A stretch of DNA of 20,998 bases from Acidobacteriaceae bacterium UBA1795 (GTDB taxonomy: Bacteria > Acidobacteriota > Terriglobia > Terriglobales > Acidobacteriaceae), in contig DCFV01000087.1 of NCBI GenBank assembly GCA_002314435.1, positions 1-20,998 of the forward strand, written 5' to 3'. Made by a program: the position numbers and the translations under genes. The notes below the pieces were generated by a model that saw only the letters and a list, made by a program, of their open reading frames with translations, had not been told where the DNA came from and did no database searches. Shown here one piece after another: positions 7,494 through 15,018 of the stretch. Positions within the stretch are counted from its first letter, which is position 1, and each line of letters starts with the position of its first letter.

Positions 7494-7814
7494 ATGAGGA
7501 AGATGACTCGTACTTTGACGATTCTGGTAGCAGGCGTGTGCATCGCCAGTTGCGTGAGCTTTGCACAATCAGCAGGTCAGGCAACTTATAAGGCTAAGTG
7601 CCAAAGCTGTCATGGATCCAGCGGCACACCCAACGAGGGAATTGCTAAGACCCTCGGAGTCAAGCCCGTCTCCGACCCCGAGGTGCAGAAGCACAGCGAA
7701 GCCGAGATGATTAAAGTGACCGCCGAAGGTAAGGGAAAGATGCCCGCATACACGGGAAAACTTACCGAGGCGCAGATCAAGGAAGTGGTCTCGTATTTTC
7801 GTTCGCTGAAGTAG
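7494..7814 (+). CDS. Small class I cytochrome c
   Basis: A 106-residue exported monohaem cytochrome c that would shuttle electrons in the periplasm. The haem site is C36QSCH40 and the probable axial methionine is M83 in GKGKMPAY, followed by the usual C-terminal helix (LTEAQIKEVVSYFRSLK). ATG 7494 has AAGGAGA at about 7482 and begins a clear signal peptide. Cleavage could follow the Ala-Gln region near residue 25. The sequence IASC20 also fits a lipobox, so the protein may be a lipoprotein. The gene stands alone between two multihaem cytochrome/cytochrome b units and is a good candidate as their electron partner, which is inference. A long hairpin follows the stop. Confidence 0.93.
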   Translation: MRKMTRTLTILVAGVCIASCVSFAQSAGQATYKAKCQSCHGSSGTPNEGIAKTLGVKPVSDPEVQKHSEAEMIKVTAEGKGKMPAYTGKLTEAQIKEVVSYFRSLK

Positions 7815-7820
7815 TCCCTC

Positions 7821-7876
7821 TTCACACTGCCCGAGCGGAGGGCGTTGCGAGAGAAATTCCGCTCGGGCGGTGTGAA
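7821..7876. terminator. Long bidirectional hairpin terminator
   Basis: Two 19-base arms (7821-7839 and 7858-7876) pair fully apart from one G-U wobble, with an 18-base loop. The hairpin sits between the convergent stops of the small cytochrome c and the fused 11-haem cytochrome. It lacks a long T-run immediately after the stem, though ATTTTTC follows at about 7885, so it may also act as a 3' stabilising structure. Confidence 0.75.
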
Positions 7877-7889
7877 AAGCCCTCATTTT

Positions 7890-9845
7890 TCATTGTGAAT
7901 CAGTTTTCTTGAGCGCGTCGGGGTCGACTCCCTCTACTTCCGCCAACGACTCAGTATCGAGCGCGTGCTCATGCTTATAGTGCTCCACAGGCATCTTGCC
8001 ATCCCACCATGCCCAGTTCATCGGATACACATCTGGGTCGAAGAACACCTGGTAGAAGTGCCACACCACGATAGCCAGCGTTGCTAGAATCGCCTCGTAA
8101 TAGTGGATCGCCGTGGCCACATCCACCCACCAGCGCGCCAGCAGGTTGCCGACCGAGACCTTCGCCCAGAGCATGATGCCGGTCAGGCCCATCAGGACAG
8201 TGCCCCACACCAGGGCCCAGTACTCTGCCTTCTCCGCATAGTTGAAGCGCCCAAACGCCGGCTTCTTCTTGCTGAGGCCAAGGTAATAGAGCATGGTGCC
8301 CCATACGTCGAACGCATCTCTCGGGTACGGCATAATATCGCGCAGCATGCGACGGCCTTCGCGCGCCAGCGCCAGGTAGAAGACGTGATAAATTCCGGCG
8401 CTGATCAGCACTACGCCCGCAACGCGGTGCACAATGCTGCGAACATGCTCACTCATCGCCAGCACATCGGCAATCCACGACTCAGGGAACTTGAGCGCGA
8501 ATCCCGTAATCACCAGCACGATAAAGCTTGTCAGCAGGAAAAGATGCTGCCAGCGCTGATTCGTCGTCATACGCGTCATCAGCGGATTCTGCATCTTCCG
8601 CTTCGCGATCAGTTTGCTGCGCCAGATGATCGCGTTATGCAGGAACATGCCGCCGATCACCAGAATGATCAGCGTGATGTAGATGATCCGCACCCAGCGG
8701 ACTACGGTCGAACCCAGGTCTTTGGAATGCGCAGTATCTTCCAGATGCACGCGTGCGTAGATGAACTTCTGCGTCACACCCTGGTGGCACTTGCCGCACG
8801 TTTCCTGCAGATGATCGTGATTGATCGTAGAGTGGGGATCGCTCGACGGCAGAATGTCGTGCACTCCATGGCAACTGGAGCAGTTAGCTGCCACCACAGA
8901 TCCGCCTTCGGTAGCCAGACCGTGATAACTGTCCATATAGCTCGATACCCGGTTGCCCGGCACGCCGAACTCCTTCGACAGCCGCACGCCCTCGTGGCAG
9001 CGCGCGCACGTATCGCGCGAAAGGTTCTGCTCGGCGACCGGCGAATTAGGGTCCTTGTGCGACTGGATCGAATGGATACCGTGGCAGTCCGTGCAGACCG
9101 GCGACATGCTGTTGCCGCGCGTAATCGCCTGACCATGGATACTACCCATGTAGGTCTGCTGCACCTGTGAGTGACACTTACCACAGGTACCCGGCACGTT
9201 GAATTTGGAGATCGGCGACTTGGAGTCTCTCGCGGCCAGAATCTCGTGCGATCCGTGGCAGTCTGTGCAGACAGCCGCCTTCATCGAGCCCTTTGCAACG
9301 GCACGCCCATGCACACTGTCCTGATAGGAAACAGACGGTTGCGCACTCACGCCGTTCGACTCCATCAGGAACTTTTGCGCGTGGCACTTACCGCAAGTTG
9401 CAGGAATATTGAGACGGTTTATCGGCGACTTCGCGTCGTCTGCCCCAACGACCTCGTGTGCACCTCCGTGGCAGTCCACGCAGGTCGCTGCCGGCGAACC
9501 GGATTTGGTCGTTTTGGCATGCTGGCTGTGGCTATAGGCCTGCTGCGCGTCGCTGTGGCAGTCCGCGCAGGATATCTTCTTCGGCGTAGCCTCGTGCACC
9601 AGCCCCTTCACGTCCTTGTGGCAATCCACGCACGTGAACATGCTGCCGTGAATGGAGTGATTCAGCTTACCCCCATCCACATGCAGATTCACCTGCCTAC
9701 CGTTGACATCGCTCGTCAAGGTTGCGTCGCCGTGACAGGTCAGGCAATCTTCATTCTTCGGCTTGCGCTCACCGCGCGCCGCACTTGCTCCTAATAAGAG
9801 AAGAAGCAGAAAGTTCAGAGCAATAATTCTTCTACAGGAGTTCAC
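7890..9845 (-). CDS. Fused 11-haem cytochrome c / cytochrome b protein
   Basis: A 651-residue protein that joins a periplasmic multihaem cytochrome c to a membrane cytochrome b domain. After a signal peptide (residues 1-25) come eleven CxxCH motifs starting at C34, 72, 93, 122, 151, 193, 221, 251, 280, 322 and 350. A transmembrane helix follows at about 385-408, then four more helices with histidines in QRWQH, IVHR, IYHVF, AIHYY and VVWHF suited to two b haems. The architecture recalls CbcL of Geobacter, a fused c/b cytochrome of quinol oxidation; orthology is not claimed. The start is GTG 9845 with GGCGGAG 8 bases upstream. CRP-type site 9879-9894 lies just upstream. The split pair at 4945-7072 is its paralogue. 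Confidence 0.94.
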   Translation of the reverse strand: MNSCRRIIALNFLLLLLLGASAARGERKPKNEDCLTCHGDATLTSDVNGRQVNLHVDGGKLNHSIHGSMFTCVDCHKDVKGLVHEATPKKISCADCHSDAQQAYSHSQHAKTTKSGSPAATCVDCHGGAHEVVGADDAKSPINRLNIPATCGKCHAQKFLMESNGVSAQPSVSYQDSVHGRAVAKGSMKAAVCTDCHGSHEILAARDSKSPISKFNVPGTCGKCHSQVQQTYMGSIHGQAITRGNSMSPVCTDCHGIHSIQSHKDPNSPVAEQNLSRDTCARCHEGVRLSKEFGVPGNRVSSYMDSYHGLATEGGSVVAANCSSCHGVHDILPSSDPHSTINHDHLQETCGKCHQGVTQKFIYARVHLEDTAHSKDLGSTVVRWVRIIYITLIILVIGGMFLHNAIIWRSKLIAKRKMQNPLMTRMTTNQRWQHLFLLTSFIVLVITGFALKFPESWIADVLAMSEHVRSIVHRVAGVVLISAGIYHVFYLALAREGRRMLRDIMPYPRDAFDVWGTMLYYLGLSKKKPAFGRFNYAEKAEYWALVWGTVLMGLTGIMLWAKVSVGNLLARWWVDVATAIHYYEAILATLAIVVWHFYQVFFDPDVYPMNWAWWDGKMPVEHYKHEHALDTESLAEVEGVDPDALKKTDSQ

Positions 9846-9878
9846 GCAACAGACTCCGCCTGTGTCTAATTATGCGGC

Positions 9879-9894
9879 AGTGACTGCAATCACA
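9879..9894. promoter_or_regulatory. CRP-type operator, fused cytochrome gene
   Basis: AGTGA-CTGCAA-TCACA, one mismatch to the CRP dyad with a perfect core, 34 bases before the GTG start of the fused cytochrome. A minus-strand CATAAT (9874-9869) is a good -10 candidate only 4 bases away. If it is used, the site would cover the -35 region, which fits repression or an unusual activator position. Confidence 0.65.
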
Positions 9895-10012
9895 CCGTAC
9901 CGCAATGCGCACACAGCCTCCCCTATTCCCAAACGCCTTCCGGCACACGCCGCGAACCCACACACAGCAAGCAACCCGCACGCAACAAAGGACCTGCGCG
10001 TAACTTCGCCTT

Positions 10013-10028
10013 CGTGATGCGAGTCACA
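10013..10028. promoter_or_regulatory. CRP-type operator, acyl-CoA dehydrogenase operon
   Basis: CGTGA-TGCGAG-TCACA, one mismatch to the CRP dyad, 54 bases before the acyl-CoA dehydrogenase start. A weak -10-like AACAAT at 10051-10056 would put the dyad centre near -42, close to the class II activator position. The spacing to the start codon (54 bases) is almost the same as at the rubrerythrin gene (55 bases). Confidence 0.65.
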
Positions 10029-10081
10029 TGCCGCTGTGTTCTATTTCAGAAACAATGGGTCCGCCGTTTGAGGTACCTTCT

Positions 10082-12295
10082 ATGGCCACGTCTGCGATTT
10101 CAGAACCCAAGCTCATGCTCACCCTCCCCGGCGATGCCATTCGTCAGATTCAATGGCGCTTTGCCGATCGCTTCGACCTTCAGATGCTGGTGCAGTCCGC
10201 GCGCGGCGTGGCGCGCGGCCCCGTCGCGCAAATGGTAGCCGCGGGCGAGCGCAACAGCCACGAGTGGACTCCGGCCAAGAATGAGATGCTGCTGACCTTC
10301 GATCGCGCGGGCATCACCGCCGCATTCATGGAGCCAGAAGAAGGCGGATTCATATCCGGACCAAAGAATCTGGCGCTCTCCCTGGCGGCCTTTGAGCTCT
10401 CCTGGGTGGATGGCGGCGCGGCCACCGCAAGCCTAGCCGGCTTCCTTGCCCTCGCGCCCATCCATGAGCGCGGCACCGCAGAGCAGGCGCAGCGCTACAT
10501 GAGCCTCTCCGCTCCGCCGCAGCCCGGTGAAGATCGCAAACCCTGGCGCGGCGCCTTCGTATTGACCGAGCCCATTCCCTACGTCGGCGTCGATACCGGC
10601 ATGCTCAGTGGCAAGGTGCGCATCGCCGAGTGGAAGGATGGCTCCGAGCCCATGCTGCAGGTGGACAAGCGCGGACGCTTCATCACCAATATCGCCTTCG
10701 CCAACTTTGTCACCGCCGCCGTCAACTCCGACGACGAGCGCATCAAAAGCAGCTGCGTCATCATCCTTGAAGATACGGATGAAGGAACCTTCGATCACGG
10801 CACCGCAACCAAGAAACTCGTGCATCAGCTCTCATCCACGGGTGATCCCATCTTCAATCTGAAAGTGCCCGCAAGCCGCATCGTCGGCGGCTACACGGTG
10901 AAGGACGGCGTGATCGTGCCCAACTTCACCCACGCCGAGGTAATTGAGGCCGTCTTCCGCCGCACGCGCGTCACCGTAGGACTCATGACCGCGGCAAAGC
11001 TCCTCTCAGCCGTCGAACCCGTCATCCGCTATCAGCGCGGACGCTTCCGCGGCGCTGAAGGCGCAAAGCCCGGAACCGTGCGCTACGAACAAGGTATCCA
11101 GCAGCGTGAAGACGCACTGCACCGGCTCGTAGACGTGTGGGCCACCGGCGAGGCAGCCGCCTCGCTCGGCTTCGCGGCAGCGCGCCTGTTCGATGAACTC
11201 GATCCCATCGAAAAGCAGAAGACCGCCATCCTCGCCGAGCGCGGCGTCACCGGCGGACGCGCGGAACTCAAGGCTCTGCGCGACAGCGAGCAGCGCGCCA
11301 TCGAACTGCTCAGCCTCCGTGCCGACGATCCACGGCACGCCGAACTCGCCGCCGACCCGCTCGTGCAGTTCGTTCTGAAAGATGCCGAAGCCAACGTGCT
11401 CTGCCCAGCCACCAAGCTCTGGAACACGGGCCACGGCGCCAACATGATGCGAGAAGCCGTCAGCCTTATGGGCGGTTACGGCATCACCGAGGATTGCCCG
11501 GGCTTCCTCGCCAGCAAGTGGATGGATGCGCAGCTCGAAGCCACCTACGAGGGCCCCGAGGCCGTGCAGCGCCGCCAGCTCACTGTAACCATGACCTCCG
11601 AGGTCTTTCTCGCCCAGCTTCGCGCATGGAAGCGCGAGATGCGCCACATTGCAACCACGCACCCGGGCACTGGAGCATGCACCCTGGCCTCGGCCATCGA
11701 AATGTGGCTCTGGACCCTGCATTACCTGCAGAACGCCACAGACGCCTCCGGAGGAAGGCTCTACCACGGCCAGCGCCAGGGCGTGACCTTCCCCATGGCC
11801 GACGCACTCTGCTGGCTGCTCGCCTCGCGTACACAGATTCTCGATGTGCTTGAGCTCGAAGCGCGCGGCGCAAGCGATGCCGTGGCTGCCGAGGGTCTCG
11901 AGGGTACCGTGCAATTCCTCAGCGACCTGTGCCACACACAAGCAGCGCAGGCTGCTGGCGAGGTATCGCGCATCTGTGCAGAACTCGTCTTCGGTTATCG
12001 CGAGCATCCCGGCTGGGACGGCATTGGTTGCAGTACCTGCTTCTCCGCCGACGAACTCGAAGCATTCGAAGAAACCATGCCCGGCATCTCCGCCATGGCA
12101 ACCGACGTAGTGGCAATCGACGGCGCACATCCTGACAAGGCTGGCCCCTGCGCAGCCTGCACCGGCGCAAACGACTTTCTGCGCCTTCAGAACCGGCTGT
12201 GCAGTTGCCTCAGCGGCTCACGCCTCGCCAAGGACCGCGCTGCCGAAACCGTGAGCAAGGTCATGATTCCTGAAGCTCTGGATTACCCCGCATGA
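10082..12295 (+). CDS. Large acyl-CoA dehydrogenase family protein
   Basis: A 737-residue flavoprotein of the acyl-CoA dehydrogenase family, which introduces a 2,3-double bond into an acyl-CoA thioester and passes electrons to ETF. Family landmarks are the FVLTEP flavin-loop segment, LMGGYGITED near residue 465, and ATYEGPEAVQRRQ, whose E490 matches the catalytic-base position of the YEGT motif. The chain is much longer than the usual ~380-600 residues: about 235 residues follow the core and include C650xxC653, C690xxC693 and C707xC709. ATG 10082 has GAGG 8 bases upstream; ATG 10028 lies within the CRP-type site and is unlikely. The stop overlaps the next gene by 4 bases (ATGA). The acyl substrate is not evident. 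Confidence 0.88.
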   Translation: MATSAISEPKLMLTLPGDAIRQIQWRFADRFDLQMLVQSARGVARGPVAQMVAAGERNSHEWTPAKNEMLLTFDRAGITAAFMEPEEGGFISGPKNLALSLAAFELSWVDGGAATASLAGFLALAPIHERGTAEQAQRYMSLSAPPQPGEDRKPWRGAFVLTEPIPYVGVDTGMLSGKVRIAEWKDGSEPMLQVDKRGRFITNIAFANFVTAAVNSDDERIKSSCVIILEDTDEGTFDHGTATKKLVHQLSSTGDPIFNLKVPASRIVGGYTVKDGVIVPNFTHAEVIEAVFRRTRVTVGLMTAAKLLSAVEPVIRYQRGRFRGAEGAKPGTVRYEQGIQQREDALHRLVDVWATGEAAASLGFAAARLFDELDPIEKQKTAILAERGVTGGRAELKALRDSEQRAIELLSLRADDPRHAELAADPLVQFVLKDAEANVLCPATKLWNTGHGANMMREAVSLMGGYGITEDCPGFLASKWMDAQLEATYEGPEAVQRRQLTVTMTSEVFLAQLRAWKREMRHIATTHPGTGACTLASAIEMWLWTLHYLQNATDASGGRLYHGQRQGVTFPMADALCWLLASRTQILDVLELEARGASDAVAAEGLEGTVQFLSDLCHTQAAQAAGEVSRICAELVFGYREHPGWDGIGCSTCFSADELEAFEETMPGISAMATDVVAIDGAHPDKAGPCAACTGANDFLRLQNRLCSCLSGSRLAKDRAAETVSKVMIPEALDYPA

Positions 12296-14163
12296 GCGTT
12301 GCCGTTCAAACTCAAGAAGCGGACGCCGCCGTCGAGCGGCAGACGATGGAAATCGACATCGCTTGCGTGGGCTTCGGACCAGCGATGGGCGGCTTCCTGA
12401 CGACTCTCACAAATGCCTGGGGTGAGAATCCCGCCGACCCAGCCTTTGAGAGCCGCGTGGCGCCGGGCCTGCCGCTGCAGGTGCTTTGCTACGAGCGTGC
12501 CGACGATCTGGCCTCGGGCGTCAGCGGCGTCGTTACGCGCGGCAAGGCCATCCGCGCAAGCTTTCCTTCGCTGGTTCCAGCAGAAATTCCCATGGCGACC
12601 GAGGTGCAGCGTGAGCGCGTGCTCTACCTGCTCGACCCCATCGGGGCCAGCCGCCGCTCCGCCACCTTGCGGCTGGGCGATGCCGTACTGCGCAGCGCCT
12701 GTTCCCTGCTCGGCGTAAAGGACCACGCCTTCGAGCTGCCATGGACGCCGGCCTTCCTGCAGAAGCACGGCGGGCTGGTGCTCTCCATCGGTCAATTTAA
12801 CCAGTGGGTCGCCTCGCAGGTCATGGCCTCCGGCTTCGCACAGATCTGGCCCGGCACACCCGTAGCCGCACCGCTGCTCGAGGGCTGCGCCGTGAAAGGC
12901 GTGCGCCTCGCCGACCAGGGTGTGGACAAGCAAGGCGTGCCCGCCGATGGCTTCATGCCAGGCATGGATGTGCACGCGCTGCTCACCGTGTTGGGCGACG
13001 GCCCCGTCGGTGCCCTGGGACAGCAGCTCGACGAGCGCCTCGGCCTGCCCGCGGGCCACGCGCATCGTGAGTGGGCGCTCGGCATGAAGTTCGTTCTCGA
13101 ACTGCCCCCCCACACACCAGAAGATTCACCACTCCAGCCCGGCACCGTGTGGCACACCTTCGGGTATCCCGAGCCGGAGATCTTCGGCTTCCTTTACGTG
13201 CATCCCGACCGGCTCGTCTCCGTGGGCATCTTCGTCCCATCGTGGATGAGCGACCCCGCTCGCACGGCTTACCGCTACCTGCAGCATTACATTCAGCACC
13301 CCGCTCTGTGGCGCCACCTCAAGGAAACAACGCTGCGCTCGTGGGGCGCCAAGTCGCTTGAGGAGTCCGGCCTGCGCGGCGAGCCATTCCTAACCGGCGA
13401 CGGCTTCGCCCGCATCGGCGAGGGCTCCGGCTCCACCAACATGCTCACCGGCTCCGGCGTGGATGAAGCATGGAGCACCGGCGTGCAACTGTCCGAAGCC
13501 GTCGTTGAATTGCTGCGCACCGGCAAGCCGTTCACACATGAGAACCTCGCCGCCACCTACGAGGCACGCCGCCGTTCGAGCGAAGTCCAGCGCCGCGCAA
13601 GTGAGGCACAAAACGCACGCAATGGCTTCCATGGTGGCGTCGTGCGCGGCCTTATAGGCATGGCATTGGCAGGGCTCACGGGTGGCAGGCTCTCACTGGG
13701 TGCGCACATCCCTCCCACAGACAAGCAGATTCACCCCGGAAATACCACCGACGATCTCTCTCAGCAAGCGGCTGCCATGCTGGCCATGGACGATGGCCGC
13801 CCGCTGCACGATGCGCTGATGAGCGCGCGCGGCTGGCCTGAGATTCCCTTCGATGGCCGCCTGCTCGTCTCGCATCAGGACGCGCTGCTTCTGGGCGGAA
13901 AAGTGCAGGCCATGCCCGGTTTTGCCGATCACGTAGTCTTCCGCGATACCGGCCTCTGCATCTCCTGCAACGAGAAGACCTGCATCGCCATGTGCTCCGG
14001 GCAGGCCATCACCCTCGGTCCCGACAGCTTGCCCGCCTTCGAACGCGAGAAATGCATCCACTGCGGTGCGTGCTTGTGGAATTGCGCGCACGCACCCGCC
14101 GGCACGCAGAGCAATATCCAGTTCCGCGCCGGCTCCGGAGGGCTTCACTCGGCAGAAAACTGA
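12292..14163 (+). CDS. ETF:quinone oxidoreductase with ferredoxin domain
   Basis: A 623-residue FAD and iron-sulfur protein of the ETF:quinone oxidoreductase / FixC group, expected to accept electrons from ETF and reduce membrane quinone. The N-terminal dinucleotide-binding motif is VGFGPAMGG (G27, G29, G33). The central part fits the family: FGYPEPEIFGFLYV, then a GSGSTNMLTGSGVDEAWSTG segment near the second FAD motif. The C-terminus holds two four-cysteine sets, C556xxC559x4C564x3C568 and C588xxC591xxC594x3C598, enough for two [4Fe-4S] clusters as in a FixX-type ferredoxin. The layout is therefore like FixC and FixX in one chain. The ATG overlaps the dehydrogenase stop; the ETF beta gene starts 42 bases downstream. 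Confidence 0.87.
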   Translation: MSVAVQTQEADAAVERQTMEIDIACVGFGPAMGGFLTTLTNAWGENPADPAFESRVAPGLPLQVLCYERADDLASGVSGVVTRGKAIRASFPSLVPAEIPMATEVQRERVLYLLDPIGASRRSATLRLGDAVLRSACSLLGVKDHAFELPWTPAFLQKHGGLVLSIGQFNQWVASQVMASGFAQIWPGTPVAAPLLEGCAVKGVRLADQGVDKQGVPADGFMPGMDVHALLTVLGDGPVGALGQQLDERLGLPAGHAHREWALGMKFVLELPPHTPEDSPLQPGTVWHTFGYPEPEIFGFLYVHPDRLVSVGIFVPSWMSDPARTAYRYLQHYIQHPALWRHLKETTLRSWGAKSLEESGLRGEPFLTGDGFARIGEGSGSTNMLTGSGVDEAWSTGVQLSEAVVELLRTGKPFTHENLAATYEARRRSSEVQRRASEAQNARNGFHGGVVRGLIGMALAGLTGGRLSLGAHIPPTDKQIHPGNTTDDLSQQAAAMLAMDDGRPLHDALMSARGWPEIPFDGRLLVSHQDALLLGGKVQAMPGFADHVVFRDTGLCISCNEKTCIAMCSGQAITLGPDSLPAFEREKCIHCGACLWNCAHAPAGTQSNIQFRAGSGGLHSAEN

Positions 14164-14205
14164 TGCTCCTGCCATCGCTCAAGCTCACTGATTCAAGGAA
14201 AAAAT

Positions 14206-15018
14206 ATGTCGACTACCTACCAGATCGTAGTTTGCGCCGGCATCGTTCCCGATCCGCTGCAGTCGCTCGAACCCGTCACCGGACCCAACGGCCCGGGGCT
14301 CAAGAACGAAATGGTGCTGCCCGCGGTCCTCGACCCCTGGGCCGCCAGCGCTTTATATGAAGCCGCACATCTCGCCGCCAAACTACCCGGTAGCAAATTG
14401 TGGCTCGTCTCGCTCGGCCCCAAGGCCAAGTTACAGCAGGTCATGATGACCATCGCGCAAAAGGTCGCTTTCGAACTGGTGCCGATCGACGGCCCCATCG
14501 GCGGCTTCACTGACGCCCACGCCACCGCCGCCGCTCTCGCCGATGCAATCGCCGCCCTTCCCGGCCTCGACCGCACCCGCCTGCTGTTGTTCGGCGGCTG
14601 GGAGTCGGCCTCACGCGGCGCTGGCATTACGCTGCAGCTTGTCGGCGAGCGGCTTGGCATCACCGACCAGTTCCAGGGCGTCGATCAGATCGATGTCCGT
14701 GAAGACGGCTCGTTTGAAGTGCTCGAGCGCGTCGAGGGCGGCAAACACCAGGTATCGACTTGCGCCGGTGCGCCCGCCGTACTTGGCTGGGCCACCGGCT
14801 GTCTTGCAGAGCCGCGTAACAATCCCCAGGTCGGCATGGCCAACATGCGCACGCTGATGCCCGCGCTGCAAAAGGCGAAGCCCGCCACTCTCGCCGCCAA
14901 CGGCCTGCAATACGTTGACGTGCATTTGCCCAGCCAGCAGCGCACCACGCGCGTCGAGCGCGACATGACCCCGGAAGACATTGCGCGCGAGCTTGTCGCG
15001 TGGATTGGAGCAGAGTGA
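14206..15018 (+). CDS. Electron transfer flavoprotein beta subunit
   Basis: A 270-residue ETF beta subunit, which with ETF alpha forms the soluble flavoprotein carrying electrons from the acyl-CoA dehydrogenase to the quinone oxidoreductase. The Rossmann-like pattern is clear: IVVCAGIVPDPL at the start, LDPWAASALYEAAHL, and LLLFGGWES followed by LVGERLGI. The usual aspartate/glutamine-rich nucleotide motif after the third strand (as in GxxxxDxxxGQ) is replaced by ESASRGAG, so AMP or FAD binding may differ. ATG 14206 has AAGGA 6 bases upstream. Its stop shares one base with the ATG of the alpha gene (TGATG). Confidence 0.86.
   Translation: MSTTYQIVVCAGIVPDPLQSLEPVTGPNGPGLKNEMVLPAVLDPWAASALYEAAHLAAKLPGSKLWLVSLGPKAKLQQVMMTIAQKVAFELVPIDGPIGGFTDAHATAAALADAIAALPGLDRTRLLLFGGWESASRGAGITLQLVGERLGITDQFQGVDQIDVREDGSFEVLERVEGGKHQVSTCAGAPAVLGWATGCLAEPRNNPQVGMANMRTLMPALQKAKPATLAANGLQYVDVHLPSQQRTTRVERDMTPEDIARELVAWIGAE

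Noticed and set aside
8103..9170. A 355-codon plus-strand frame antisense to the fused multihaem cytochrome
   Set aside because: It is the mirror of a well-supported gene with eleven haem motifs, and has no ribosome site or family resemblance.
5960..9760. Recurring short nucleotide strings such as GTGGCAGTCCGTGCA, suggestive of a repeat array
   Set aside because: They are the codons of CxxCH haem motifs and neighbouring conserved residues in two paralogous genes, irregularly spaced; not a CRISPR array or DNA repeat.
11006..13113. Long minus-strand frames opposite the acyl-CoA dehydrogenase and quinone oxidoreductase genes
   Set aside because: Low-complexity Gly/Ala/His/Leu-rich translations with no motifs, antisense to strong family matches.
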